The position numbers were made by a program, and so were the translations under genes. From the NCBI RefSeq assembly GCF_000732625.1, contig NZ_JPJI01000032.1, positions 1,038,183-1,102,182 on the forward strand: 64,000 bases of DNA, written 5' to 3'. The DNA is from Nonlabens ulvanivorans (GTDB taxonomy: Bacteria; Bacteroidota; Bacteroidia; Flavobacteriales; Flavobacteriaceae). This document shows positions 26,615-35,511 of this stretch, piece by piece. Within the stretch, counting starts at the first letter, position 1. Each line of letters opens with the position of its first letter. Below the pieces are notes generated by a model. The model was given only the letters and a program-made list of their open reading frames with translations. It had not been told where the DNA came from and ran no database searches.

Positions 26615-27001
26615 TTAATTAAGTGCAAAAGGCGCACTGAGTTTAAACGCAGGTATTACAACGCCAAACTTTTTAGTCGTAGCAAAATCTACCATGGAAT
26701 AATAACCACTCATATTGCCAAATGGTGATGATAGAAGGCAGCCGCTCTGATAAGTGTGCGACTCGCCAGGCTTGATGACTGGTTTCTGACCTATAACACC
26801 TTCGCCATCAACATGTTCAGTTTTGCTGAGACTATCTTTGATTTTCCAATGGCGGGAAGTTAGTTGAACAGAGTTTTTGCTTTGATTCTCAATTGTTATG
26901 ACATAGCCAAAAGCAAAGTGCATCTTATAATTTTTATAAAATGTGCCTTCAAAACTGGTTTGTACAGAGATTTTAATTCCTCTTGTAACTTGTTGAATCA
27001 T
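26615..27001 (-). CDS. apaG: ApaG-domain protein
   Basis: A 128-residue single-domain protein of the ApaG/DUF525 fold. Signature segments are FAFGYVITIENQSKNSVQLTSRHWKI, VDGEGVIGQKPVIKPGESHTYQSG and MSGYYSMVD. ApaG is a fibronectin-like beta-sandwich protein linked in enterobacteria to Co2+ resistance and Mg2+ efflux; its biochemical role is unsettled. The gene starts 3 bp after the DUF3667 stop, so the two are cotranscribed. Confidence 0.93.
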   Translation of the reverse strand: MIQQVTRGIKISVQTSFEGTFYKNYKMHFAFGYVITIENQSKNSVQLTSRHWKIKDSLSKTEHVDGEGVIGQKPVIKPGESHTYQSGCLLSSPFGNMSGYYSMVDFATTKKFGVVIPAFKLSAPFALN

Positions 27002-27004
27002 AGA

Positions 27005-28150
27005 TTAAATACTTAGAAAAATACTTCCTAACATAAACAATGTGCTGCTTACCAATAATAATGCGAAAAATACAAAATTTATAAATAGAAACTTTATAAT
27101 AGTCTTAAATCTACCTTGTTTGTAAAACTTGCGCATGGCTTTGTAAAGATATAAAGGTCCTATAATGCCAAAAAATAGTGATGCGATAATGTTAGTACCT
27201 GTAAAAGATTTTTCTGCGATGATCAGATAAAGTATCAGGAAGACAAAGGTTAAAAGATGAAAATTAAAAACCATGTGTTCCATATAATTCCACTTACCTC
27301 TTACATAAATCAACCAAAAGAATAGACTCATAAAAGGGGCAAAGAAAAATAGAAACAACGGTACCTTAGGAAGTATGATGTTGATCATCTCAATAGGTTG
27401 ATCTGTTAAGTCACTGAATTTTTTTGCTTTGTTATATCTTGTGATGTTTTGATTATCTAGTCGATGTCCTAATTCATTTAATGCTTCACTGGTACTCTTT
27501 GATGGATGATTACCATAGAAGTTTGCATAATCAGTTACTTGACTGAAGTATTTTGAAAGGTAGCTTTGGTTATCAAGTTTTTCTTGTGTGTAATAGGTGC
27601 GACCTATGTTTAAAGTGGTTGTGTCCTTTTCAATTTCTTCGATAGCTTTGTCAATCGCTAATTTTTGATAAAAATTTTGATTGTCACCTAAGCTGTCTTG
27701 CTGATTTTTAATGAGCTCAATCAGCTCTGCTTTGTTTTGTGTCGTAGAATCTATACTAATATTAAAAATCCCTGCATTATTACTTTTTTGACTTTTAAGA
27801 TGCGAGGTGTCAGAAAATTGAATGGCTAATTGAAGAAGTAAAAAGAAAACAATACTTACGGTTAGAAAAAACCGAAATGGATTTGCATACTCAGTTCGTT
27901 TACCGTTACAATATTGCTCTGTAACATATCCTGGTTTTATGAGAATGTGCGTTATAGTACGCCATACTCTAGAGTCGTATGCGATAAAATTTGCAAAGAA
28001 CTCAGTAAAAAAATCCTTTAAAGCCAGTCGCTTAGTTGTATTGAGTTGACCACATTGATGACAGTACTTATCTACGATATCTAGTGGCGTCCCGCAGTTA
28101 AGGCATTTATTGCCTCTGTATTTTGCTAGTGATCGTACGGTAGGTTTCAT
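27005..28150 (-). CDS. DUF3667 domain membrane protein
   Basis: A 381-residue protein beginning with a zinc-ribbon-like segment (CLNCGTPLDIVDKYCHQCGQ, residues ~17-36). An amphipathic segment FFTEFFANFIAYDSRVWRT and KPGYVTEQYCNGKRTEYANPFRFF follow, which is the DUF3667 signature. After a first transmembrane helix (LTVSIVFFLLLQLAI) comes an extracytoplasmic loop of ~150 residues and then four C-terminal helices. The function is unknown. In Bacteroidota these genes commonly accompany apaG or other small housekeeping genes. Confidence 0.88.
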   Translation of the reverse strand: MKPTVRSLAKYRGNKCLNCGTPLDIVDKYCHQCGQLNTTKRLALKDFFTEFFANFIAYDSRVWRTITHILIKPGYVTEQYCNGKRTEYANPFRFFLTVSIVFFLLLQLAIQFSDTSHLKSQKSNNAGIFNISIDSTTQNKAELIELIKNQQDSLGDNQNFYQKLAIDKAIEEIEKDTTTLNIGRTYYTQEKLDNQSYLSKYFSQVTDYANFYGNHPSKSTSEALNELGHRLDNQNITRYNKAKKFSDLTDQPIEMINIILPKVPLFLFFFAPFMSLFFWLIYVRGKWNYMEHMVFNFHLLTFVFLILYLIIAEKSFTGTNIIASLFFGIIGPLYLYKAMRKFYKQGRFKTIIKFLFINFVFFALLLVSSTLFMLGSIFLSI

Positions 28151-28315
28151 ATCGATGGTTGGTCGATGTAAAGGTATTGTAAAACTCTAAAAGGTTTGTT
28201 TAATTAAATGCAAATTCATATACATTTAGAATTCAACGTTTTGATAATATAAATTAATATATAGATATATTCTTGTTAATTATTTAATAAATGAAAGAAA
28301 AAACTCTTGAGTTTC

Positions 28316-28330
28316 TTTTTTTTTTTTTTT
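28316..28330. repeat. Poly-T tract (T15)
   Basis: Uninterrupted run of 15 T, 53 bp upstream of the lipoprotein start and 11 bp upstream of a -7-like box (TGTCTTTG, 28342-28349). Tracts of this length are prone to slippage. Confidence 0.85.
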
Positions 28331-28383
28331 CATTTTTGAGTTGTCTTTGCAAGGATATCATTAATCATTAAAACTTTAAAATT

Positions 28384-29037
28384 ATGAAAAACTTACAAAA
28401 AGGTTTATTACTATTACTAACTGTGATATCATTATATTCTTGCACTCAAGATAATATGGATTCCAATTCACGCGCTGATTCTCAGATTTTAACAAAAAGT
28501 ATCAGTGAGGATTCTGAAATAACTGCAATGCAGTATTTTGAAAATTCACATGGTGTTGTTCCGACTCTGCTCGAAACTACTGAGATAATAGAAGTTGAAA
28601 GAGGAGCCATTGGATTATCTAAATTTCAAATTGGTGAAAACACTCAACTAGAGTTGTTTGCAACAATTAATTTAACTTCAGGTAATATAATTCATGCAAT
28701 TGAAATTGATTGGTCAGCTAACACGTGGAGCATGACAGATGTATACTGGAATGAAATTGAATCAGGATTATTAGATGCAGATGGATTCGAAATTAACCAA
28801 GGTGATGATTTAATAAGTATAGCAGAAATTAATAGTGCTGCTGAACAACAAAATTATACAACAAATTCTAGAGTACGTGGTTTCGGTTGGACGTGTGGAC
28901 CTATAGTAGAAAGTCCAGGAGGAAATTACAGGACTTGTTGTCATAGGTTGTTTTGGAGAAGAACTCAGCCTTGCGATCAATACGGTACAGGTGCACTTCC
29001 AGGACGTAATCCAAGAATCATTAGTGCTAATCGTTAA
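28384..29037 (+). CDS. Lipoprotein of unknown function with small cysteine-containing C terminus
   Basis: A 217-residue protein that I do not recognise. It has a lipoprotein signal peptide (lipobox LYSC, then TQDNMDSN). An acidic, beta-rich middle follows (VEVERGAIG-like region; SGNIIHAIEIDWSANTWSMTDVYW). The C terminus is basic, with four cysteines (WTCGP, YRTCCHRLFWRR, QPCDQYG) and a Gly/Pro/Arg tail. The acidic middle and basic, Cys-containing end could mean a processed precursor, but there is no cleavage motif I can name. It is AT-rich, follows a poly-T tract, and precedes a secreted protein in the same direction. Confidence 0.7.
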   Translation: MKNLQKGLLLLLTVISLYSCTQDNMDSNSRADSQILTKSISEDSEITAMQYFENSHGVVPTLLETTEIIEVERGAIGLSKFQIGENTQLELFATINLTSGNIIHAIEIDWSANTWSMTDVYWNEIESGLLDADGFEINQGDDLISIAEINSAAEQQNYTTNSRVRGFGWTCGPIVESPGGNYRTCCHRLFWRRTQPCDQYGTGALPGRNPRIISANR

Positions 29038-29056
29038 GAATTATTAATTTATTAAT

Positions 29057-29078
29057 AAGGCGCAGTAAAATGCGCCTT
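29057..29078 (+). terminator. Terminator of the lipoprotein gene
   Basis: AAGGCGCA and TGCGCCTT arms with a 6-nt loop and following T-run. It separates the lipoprotein from the next gene, so the latter would need its own promoter or read-through. Confidence 0.85.
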
Positions 29079-29095
29079 TTTTAAACTATCAAATT

Positions 29096-30001
29096 ATGAA
29101 ATCATACGTTTTACTATTTTTTTTGTTTTATATAAGCATAGGGACTTCTCAAAAGTCCACAGTTATAGACAAAAATTCAAAGCAAATTATCCCATTTGCA
29201 AACTTTGTAGCAGACTCTATAGCTGTTTATAGTAATGAAAATGGAATGATAGATCTCAAAGAGTTTAATTTGGAAACTATGATTACAATTTCATCAATAG
29301 GATACCAATCGAAGAAAGTTAAAAAGAATGAGATTCAAGAAGTATTGTATTTAGAACCTGTAGATTATGTTTTATCACCAATAGTAATTGTATCTGACGA
29401 AAGAATAGTTGAAACTACCAAAGGATTGAAAGATTCTAAGAAATTAGGAAGTCAAATTCTACCATGTCATACTAATGTGTTCACTAAAGTTGTGCCTAAT
29501 GAACAACTTTTAAATAAACGAATTTCTTCAATTAAGTTACCTTTTGATAGACATTCAGGAATGTCAAAGAAACAAAAAGAAATTTATAAGAATTCCAAAT
29601 TGCTTATTCGACTTAATTTTTTCAAGGTAGATGGCGATAGTTTAGGGGAACTAATTTATTCTTCGGAAACTTTTAATATAATTACTGGTGATAATAAAGA
29701 TTTGTCAGTTTCACTAAAAAATAAGGAACTAAGATTTTTAAAAGATGGATTTTATATTCAGCTAGAAAGTTTAGGAGCTGTTGATGACGAAGGTGAGTTT
29801 TTAGATTGTAATAGTGGATTATTTATGGCGAGAGCAAAAATATCAGATAAGGAATCTAAAGATTACAAAATTGAATCCTATAATTTGTCAGTTAATGGAC
29901 AAATGGATATAACAAATCACCTGAATTACGCACAAGTTTTTGGTCAGAATGATTTAGACAAAAACTTCTTCCTTAATTATCAATTTACCTATTATAAATA
30001 A
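29096..30001 (+). CDS. Secreted protein with carboxypeptidase-regulatory-like N-terminal domain
   Basis: A 301-residue exported protein (signal peptide KSYVLLFFLFYISIGTSQ). Residues ~20-95 resemble a short CarboxypepD_reg-like beta-sandwich (STVIDKNSKQIIPFANFVA ... ITISSIGYQSKKVK ... YLEPVDYVLSPIVI), as found at the N terminus of TonB-dependent receptors and in stand-alone Bacteroidota proteins. No plug or barrel follows. The remaining ~200 residues are a beta-rich domain of unknown type (KLLIRLNFFKVDGDSLGELIYSSETFN). Its role is unknown. Its stop is 2 bp from the convergent plug-domain gene. Confidence 0.7.
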   Translation: MKSYVLLFFLFYISIGTSQKSTVIDKNSKQIIPFANFVADSIAVYSNENGMIDLKEFNLETMITISSIGYQSKKVKKNEIQEVLYLEPVDYVLSPIVIVSDERIVETTKGLKDSKKLGSQILPCHTNVFTKVVPNEQLLNKRISSIKLPFDRHSGMSKKQKEIYKNSKLLIRLNFFKVDGDSLGELIYSSETFNIITGDNKDLSVSLKNKELRFLKDGFYIQLESLGAVDDEGEFLDCNSGLFMARAKISDKESKDYKIESYNLSVNGQMDITNHLNYAQVFGQNDLDKNFFLNYQFTYYK

Positions 30002-30003
30002 TA

Positions 30004-31260
30004 CTAATTCCTAATCTCTTCACTACTCGCTGCGCCTTGACCTATAAGACGATCATATCGTCCGCCTGGCTCGCGATAATATGCCAGCACAGTGTAGATG
30101 TTTTCAGTTTGCCATAGATTTCCTGATATAAATCCAGGATCCTGTTCTCCATTATTATAAACTACCGTGTAACGGTAATTATAAAATCCTTGTTTAAGTA
30201 AAATCTTTGCTTCATACATGCCACGTTTCTCATTGTAAATCATCATGTTTTCTGGCTGCAATTGAAAAGCATTATAATTTCCCATTACGTAAATACTGGC
30301 ATCTGGCGGTAGATTAAAAGTCGGTAAAAGCGAGAAGTGAATGTTTACATATTCTGCTTGAACAGCGTTGTCTTCATTATCTAATGTGGTCACTAGATAG
30401 TTTCCATTAATATCTGGGAAAAAAGTATATTCATTACCGTAACGAGGTTTGTGCACAAATAGATATGCTTCATATAAATCTTTCTTGCGCACATAATCTA
30501 TATTCTGGTTAGGAGACCTAAAGTCTCTATTTTCAAAATTTAAATATTCGTTTCCTGCCCAGAAAGAGGTTTCTGTATCGTACCTGTATTCCTGCCTGTT
30601 TCCTAGATTAAATTGTGGTTTAATGTCATAGAGAGCGGTCTGAATATCCGAATTTTGTATGATAACTGTTTTCAAATTATCAGCTGGATTAATGAAGTTA
30701 ATTTCTTGAGAGTCTACAGTATATTGTACTCTTTGTTGAGTGTTAATATATTTAATATCTCTTGCTCTTTTAATTTCTACACCTACTTGAGCTTTTTCTT
30801 CCATGATCATAAATTTTCTTGAAAAAACGAGTTCTCTGTTATCATTGTAAATGTGAATCATGTAATTGCCACTTACCTTAAAACCACGCGTAAATTGATT
30901 TGGTATCGATAAAGTGTAATGTGAGAAAGATTGTAAAGTGGTAAAAGAATTACGGTAGTCAAAGATGCGCATGTCATCAATACCGTCTAGAAACTCATTT
31001 TTAAATAAACGACTAGGTTGCCAGTTATAATCATAGTGTTCAAACTGATAGTAATAATCTGCCTCATCACCTATGACGTCATCAAATTCTAACGCCACGG
31101 TTTCTCCCATTTGAAACACGGGAAGCATATATTCTGGTTCTTTGTTGAATGTTACTGACTTTATATAGTCGGGATCATTAACAAGATCCTCTAAAGTTTG
31201 TGACTGAGCGATAAAAACAACGGATAGTGTTGTAAAGACTAAAATAAAAAACGACTTCAT
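30004..31260 (-). CDS. Type IX secretion system plug-domain protein (DUF5103)
   Basis: A 418-residue exported protein (signal peptide ending AQSQ). Recognisable family segments are QFEHYDYNWQPSRLFKNEFLDG, SFSHYTLSIPNQFTRGFKVSGNYMIHIY and the C-terminal YNAFQLQPENMMIYNEKRGMYEAKILLKQGFYNYRY region, read here in pieces. DUF5103 proteins include the Plug subunit that closes the free SprA translocon in the type IX secretion system. Together with porT it indicates a T9SS-positive organism. It is monocistronic and diverges from the nqr operon across a gap holding a palindrome copy. Confidence 0.85.
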   Translation of the reverse strand: MKSFFILVFTTLSVVFIAQSQTLEDLVNDPDYIKSVTFNKEPEYMLPVFQMGETVALEFDDVIGDEADYYYQFEHYDYNWQPSRLFKNEFLDGIDDMRIFDYRNSFTTLQSFSHYTLSIPNQFTRGFKVSGNYMIHIYNDNRELVFSRKFMIMEEKAQVGVEIKRARDIKYINTQQRVQYTVDSQEINFINPADNLKTVIIQNSDIQTALYDIKPQFNLGNRQEYRYDTETSFWAGNEYLNFENRDFRSPNQNIDYVRKKDLYEAYLFVHKPRYGNEYTFFPDINGNYLVTTLDNEDNAVQAEYVNIHFSLLPTFNLPPDASIYVMGNYNAFQLQPENMMIYNEKRGMYEAKILLKQGFYNYRYTVVYNNGEQDPGFISGNLWQTENIYTVLAYYREPGGRYDRLIGQGAASSEEIRN

Positions 31261-31311
31261 AGATGGTTAAATACGTGATAAATATAACGTTTATTGTGTA
31301 TGTTGTTAATA

Positions 31312-31323
31312 CTTTCGCGAAAG
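31312..31323. repeat. Iterated palindrome, intergenic copy 5 (short)
   Basis: Core CTTTCGCGAAAG. The left side has A in place of the usual G (ACTTTCGCGAAAGCGA), so one flank has decayed. It lies between the divergent plug-domain and nqrA genes. Confidence 0.9.
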
Positions 31324-31402
31324 CGATGCCAAACTTACGGAGTTATTCTATTAAGAATTATTCTAAATAAAATCAGCATCCAATAATCTGCGCATTATCG
31401 CG

Positions 31403-31410
31403 TAAATTTG
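31403..31410 (+). promoter_or_regulatory. -7 promoter box of the nqr operon
   Basis: TAAATTTG followed by CAC, 33 bp upstream of nqrA. No clear -33 TTG. Confidence 0.55.
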
Positions 31411-31443
31411 CACGATTTTTAAAAGGACTAAATCCATCATCCT

Positions 31444-32799
31444 ATGTCAAAAGACATTAGAATTAAAAAAGGTCTCGATATTAAGTTAGTAGGAGCTGCT
31501 CAAAAAGAGCTTGATAATGCTGCTGCTTCATCTTTTTATTATGTACGACCTGAAGATTTTCACAGTATCATTCCAAAGCTAGTAGCTAGAGAAGGTACTC
31601 ACGTAAAAGCCGGTGAGACTTTGTTTTACAACAAGTCTGTCGAGTCAATGAAATTTGTATCTCCAGTATCTGGTGAGATCGTAGAAGTGCAACGTGGTCC
31701 TAAAAGACGTATCGATGCCTTTAAGATCAAAGCAGATGTTAACCAAGACTACGTCAATCATGGCACATTTAACTTGTCTGGTAAAAAAGCTGAAGAGGTT
31801 AAAAATCACTTGCTCGCGTCAGGTTGTTGGTCATTTGTAAAGCAGCGTCCTTATGACGTGGTTGCAAATCCAACACTTACTCCTAAAGCTATTTTTATTT
31901 CTGGTCACGCTAGCGCACCGCTTGCAGCAGATTTAAATTTTGCGCTTTTAGGTAAGGAAAAAGAACTACAGACAGCTATTACTGCCTTAGGAATGCTTAC
32001 TGATGGTAAGGTTCATGTAGGAGTTGCAAAAAACTCTGATTCTATCTTTACTGGATTAAGTGGTGTTGAACTGCATAAGGTTTCTGGACCACATCCTAGT
32101 GGTAATGTAGGTACTCTTATCAATAAAATTGATCCTATTAACAAAGGTGAGACGGTTTATACTGTAGCAGCACAGGATTTGGTGATTATCGGTGAGTTGC
32201 TTTTAACGGGTAAGTTCAACGCAGAGCGTGTTGTTGCTCTAGCAGGATCTTCTGTTGAAAACCCAAGATACTTTACAACAAAAATAGGAGCTACTTTAGA
32301 TACTTTTATTTATAAAAATGGTATTGAAAAAGGAGCTAATCACCGTGTGATTTCTGGAAATGTTCTTTCAGGTAAGCAGGTCGGTGAGTCTGGTGTTTTA
32401 GATTATTACAGCAATGTTGTTACGGTAATTCCAGAAGGTGATGATTATGAATTATTTGGTTGGAATAAACCTGTTTTTGATAAAATTTCTCCATCTAGAG
32501 CTTTAACTTTCTCATGGTTAAATCCTAAGAAGAAATACGACCTAGATACCAATACAAATGGTGAACACAGAGCGTTTGTGGTTACTGGTAATTATGAAGA
32601 AGTATTTCCTTTAGATATTTATCCTATGCAAATCTTAAAGGCTTGTATGTATAAAGATCTTGATGAAATGGAGGCTTTGGGTATGTACGAAGTAGCGCCA
32701 GAAGATTTTGCGGTGACAGAATTTATTTGTGTGTCTAAACAACCGCATCAAAAGATAATTAGAGAAGGATTAGACTTAATGCTTAAAGAGATAGGATAA
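31444..32799 (+). CDS. nqrA: Na+-translocating NADH:quinone reductase subunit A
   Basis: A 451-residue peripheral subunit of the Na+-NQR respiratory pump. Family segments are IRIKKGLDIKLVGA at the N terminus, VAREGTHVKAGETLFYNK, SPVSGEIVEVQRGPKRR, SGPHPSGNVGTLINKIDPINKGE, and the C-terminal EFICVSKQPHQKIIREGLDLMLKEIG. It is the first gene of nqrABCDEF, and its stop overlaps the nqrB start by one base (position 32799), consistent with tight coupling. The complex oxidises NADH, reduces menaquinone and exports Na+. Confidence 0.97.
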   Translation: MSKDIRIKKGLDIKLVGAAQKELDNAAASSFYYVRPEDFHSIIPKLVAREGTHVKAGETLFYNKSVESMKFVSPVSGEIVEVQRGPKRRIDAFKIKADVNQDYVNHGTFNLSGKKAEEVKNHLLASGCWSFVKQRPYDVVANPTLTPKAIFISGHASAPLAADLNFALLGKEKELQTAITALGMLTDGKVHVGVAKNSDSIFTGLSGVELHKVSGPHPSGNVGTLINKIDPINKGETVYTVAAQDLVIIGELLLTGKFNAERVVALAGSSVENPRYFTTKIGATLDTFIYKNGIEKGANHRVISGNVLSGKQVGESGVLDYYSNVVTVIPEGDDYELFGWNKPVFDKISPSRALTFSWLNPKKKYDLDTNTNGEHRAFVVTGNYEEVFPLDIYPMQILKACMYKDLDEMEALGMYEVAPEDFAVTEFICVSKQPHQKIIREGLDLMLKEIG

Positions 32800-34025
32800 T
32801 GAGTTTAAAAAGCAAATTACACGACTTAAAAGAAAAGTATAAAGGGAAGAAGATGGCTCCTGCGTTTAACGCACTCCATACTTTTCTATACTTGCCTAAT
32901 GAGGTGACCCACAATGGGACACATATCAAAGCGGCAGATGATTTAAAACGTACTATGAATACAGTGATCATGGCTCTAGTGCCATGTTTGATTTTTGGTA
33001 TGTATAACGCTGGTTACCAGCATTACCTTGCTCAAGGAATGATTGAAAGTGCAAATGGTTTCCTAGGAGCATCATTTTGGACGATTGATAACTTACTAAT
33101 TGGAGCCTGGACAATTTTACCACTTGTAGCTGTTTCTTATGGAGTAGGTCTGGCAGTAGAATTTTTATTTGCAGTTATCAAAGGTCACGAGGTTGAAGAA
33201 GGATATCTAGTAACAGGTATGCTAGTTCCATTAATAGTTCCTGTTGATATTCCGTTATGGATGTTAGCGGTAGCAGTAATATTTGGAGTAGTAATAGGTA
33301 AAGAAGTTTTTGGTGGAACAGGAATGAATATCTTGAATCCAGCATTAACTATAAGAGCTTTCTTATTCTTTGCTTATCCTACTTGGATGTCTGGAGATAA
33401 AGTTTGGGTGCATGGTGCAGTAGAACGCGATCAAATGATTGCTGCTGGACAAAGTAACTTAGATGCAATATCTGGAGAAACGATTCTAGGATCTTATGCT
33501 CAAAATAGCACAGTTGCTTACGATTACTGGGATATGTTCTGGGGATTAATCCCAGGATCAGTTGGTGAGACTTCTAAATTCTTAATAATTATCGGAGCAT
33601 TGTTCTTAATCTTTACTAAGATAGGAAGCTGGAGAATTATGTTGAGTACTGTTGTTGGTGCACTAGTGATGGGATTGATCTTTAACGGTGTGGTTGATGC
33701 AGGAATCATAACAGATTCTAGTAAATTTTATGGATTAATGAGTGTTCCATTCTGGCAACACTTAATCATAGGTTCTATCCTTTTTGGTGCTGTATTTATG
33801 GCGACAGATCCAGTAACCGCTTCACAAACTAATAAGGGTAAATGGATTTATGGTTTCTTAATTGGGTTCATTTCAATTATGATACGCGTGTTTAATCCAG
33901 CTTATCCAGAAGGAGTATTCCTTGCCATTTTATTGATGAATGTTTTTGCGCCTACAATTGATCACTATGTAGTTCAAGGTAACGTAAAGAAAAGAATGAA
34001 GCGTTTAAAAGTTAAAGCAGCTTAA
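32799..34025 (+). CDS. nqrB: Na+-translocating NADH:quinone reductase subunit B
   Basis: A 408-residue membrane subunit with about ten hydrophobic segments. It carries a covalent FMN on a threonine in characterised homologues; the candidate here is the Thr of AISGETILGS near residue 227. The segments FGGTGMNILNPALTIRAFLFFAYP and FMATDPVTASQTNKGKWIYGF are typical. NqrB also holds riboflavin and forms part of the Na+ path. FMN attachment requires ApbE, which is encoded 10 kb downstream in this window. Confidence 0.97.
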   Translation: MSLKSKLHDLKEKYKGKKMAPAFNALHTFLYLPNEVTHNGTHIKAADDLKRTMNTVIMALVPCLIFGMYNAGYQHYLAQGMIESANGFLGASFWTIDNLLIGAWTILPLVAVSYGVGLAVEFLFAVIKGHEVEEGYLVTGMLVPLIVPVDIPLWMLAVAVIFGVVIGKEVFGGTGMNILNPALTIRAFLFFAYPTWMSGDKVWVHGAVERDQMIAAGQSNLDAISGETILGSYAQNSTVAYDYWDMFWGLIPGSVGETSKFLIIIGALFLIFTKIGSWRIMLSTVVGALVMGLIFNGVVDAGIITDSSKFYGLMSVPFWQHLIIGSILFGAVFMATDPVTASQTNKGKWIYGFLIGFISIMIRVFNPAYPEGVFLAILLMNVFAPTIDHYVVQGNVKKRMKRLKVKAA

Positions 34026-34027
34026 TT

Positions 34028-34816
34028 ATGGAAAATAGAACTGATAAAAATTCATATACCTTACTCTTTGCCGTAGGAATGGTAATCGTGGTAGGTGGAA
34101 TATTGGCCTTTTTAGCATCTAGCTTAAGCCCTGCAATAGCTCAAAACGAGAAAATAGAAAAGCAGCAAAATATACTTTATGCTCTAGGTATTAATAATAA
34201 CGAAGGTAGCTCTGCTGTATTTATTGATGCTAGTGAAGCTCCAGAAGAATTTAAAAAGAATGTGACTGAGCAATTAGTACTTACTTTTAAAGATGGTAGC
34301 ATTGTTAAAACGCAAACTCGTCAAGAATACATGGATGAGGCTAACCAAGAGCCTTATTTAATAGACGTAAAAAAACAACAAAATCTTCAAAAGACCGAAG
34401 GTACACGTTTGTTGCCATTGTTTGTTGGTAAAAACCCAGAAGGTAAAACCTTATATGTAGCACCTATTAGAGGTAAAGGTCTATGGGATGCCATATGGGG
34501 TTATGTAGCTGTTGATGAAGATATGGTTGTTCAAGGCGCTTACTTTGATCATAAAGGAGAAACACCTGGTCTAGGTGCTAATATCAAGCAAACTTATTTT
34601 ATGGATGACTTCACTGGCGAACATTTATTGAACGACTCCGGTGTTTTTAAAGGAATTACCGTAGCAAAAGGTAACGCAGATCCTAAGAATAATGATAAAA
34701 ACGATTATGAGGTAGATGCGATAGCCGGCGCAACCATAACTGGTGATGGTGTAACTGCTATGATTAAAAAAGACTTAGGTCTTTATGTACCTTATTTTAA
34801 AACTTTAAAGAAATAG
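34028..34816 (+). CDS. nqrC: Na+-translocating NADH:quinone reductase subunit C
   Basis: A 262-residue subunit with one N-terminal membrane anchor (LLFAVGMVIVVGGILAFLAS) and a periplasmic FMN-binding domain. The flavinylation motif is VDAIAGATITGDGV near residue 235, where the Thr after AGA is the expected covalent FMN site. GLWDAIWGYVAVDEDM and GETPGLGANI are further family segments. It follows nqrB by 2 bp. Confidence 0.96.
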   Translation: MENRTDKNSYTLLFAVGMVIVVGGILAFLASSLSPAIAQNEKIEKQQNILYALGINNNEGSSAVFIDASEAPEEFKKNVTEQLVLTFKDGSIVKTQTRQEYMDEANQEPYLIDVKKQQNLQKTEGTRLLPLFVGKNPEGKTLYVAPIRGKGLWDAIWGYVAVDEDMVVQGAYFDHKGETPGLGANIKQTYFMDDFTGEHLLNDSGVFKGITVAKGNADPKNNDKNDYEVDAIAGATITGDGVTAMIKKDLGLYVPYFKTLKK

Positions 34817-34820
34817 ATAT

Positions 34821-35465
34821 ATGGGACTTTTATCAAAAAAAGATAGTAAGCTAATATCAGATCCATTATTAGATAATAACCCGATTACTATTCAGGTATT
34901 AGGGATCTGTTCTGCTCTTGCGATTACTGCAGAGTTGCAGGCATCGATTGTAATGTCTATTTCAGTACTTTTTGTATTAGGTGTAGGTAACGTGGTGATC
35001 TCTTTAATGAGAAACATTATTCCTTCTAAAATTAGAATTATTGTACAGCTAGTAGTTGTAGCAGCATTGGTAATTATTGTTGATCAGGTACTTAAGGCAT
35101 ATGCTTATGAGTTAAGTAAAACGCTATCAGTATTTGTAGGATTGATTATTACAAACTGTATTATCATGGGACGTTTTGAAGCTTTTGCTTTAGGTAATGG
35201 TCCATGGAGATCTTTCCTTGATGGAATAGGTAATGCAGCTGGATATGGATTTATACTAATTCTGGTAGGTTTCTTTAGAGAGCTTTTAGGTTCAGGAACT
35301 TTATTAGGTTATGCAGTGCTAGGAGATCCAATAGAGAAGACTGGATTATATGCGATAGGATATGAGAATAATGGTTTCATGCTATTATCTCCTATGGCGT
35401 TAATTGTTGTAGGTCTAATTATATGGGTGCAACGTAGTAGAAATAAAGCTTTAATAGAAGACTAG
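34821..35465 (+). CDS. nqrD: Na+-translocating NADH:quinone reductase subunit D
   Basis: A 214-residue membrane protein with six hydrophobic helices, homologous to RnfE/NqrD. Typical segments are [42 protein letters not shown] and [27 protein letters not shown]. NqrD and NqrE pack against each other and together coordinate an iron-sulfur centre through paired half-membrane motifs. Cys in ITNCIIMGR is one conserved ligand. The gap to nqrE is unusually large for the operon (46 bp) and holds a palindrome copy. Confidence 0.97.
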   Translation: MGLLSKKDSKLISDPLLDNNPITIQVLGICSALAITAELQASIVMSISVLFVLGVGNVVISLMRNIIPSKIRIIVQLVVVAALVIIVDQVLKAYAYELSKTLSVFVGLIITNCIIMGRFEAFALGNGPWRSFLDGIGNAAGYGFILILVGFFRELLGSGTLLGYAVLGDPIEKTGLYAIGYENNGFMLLSPMALIVVGLIIWVQRSRNKALIED

Positions 35466-35476
35466 ATATAGGTTAT

Positions 35477-35496
35477 TACGCTTTCGCGAAAGCGTA
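35477..35496. repeat. Iterated palindrome, copy 6, inside the nqr operon (nqrD/nqrE gap)
   Basis: Perfect 20-bp palindrome TACG..CGTA around the core, in the only sizeable gap within nqrABCDEF, 15 bp before the nqrE ATG. Confidence 0.95.
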
Positions 35497-35511
35497 TTCA
35501 AAACATACAAT

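Noticed and set aside
28384..30001. Lipoprotein and following secreted protein as a toxin/immunity or bacteriocin system
   Set aside because: No leader-cleavage, transporter or toxin domain is visible, and a terminator separates the two genes.
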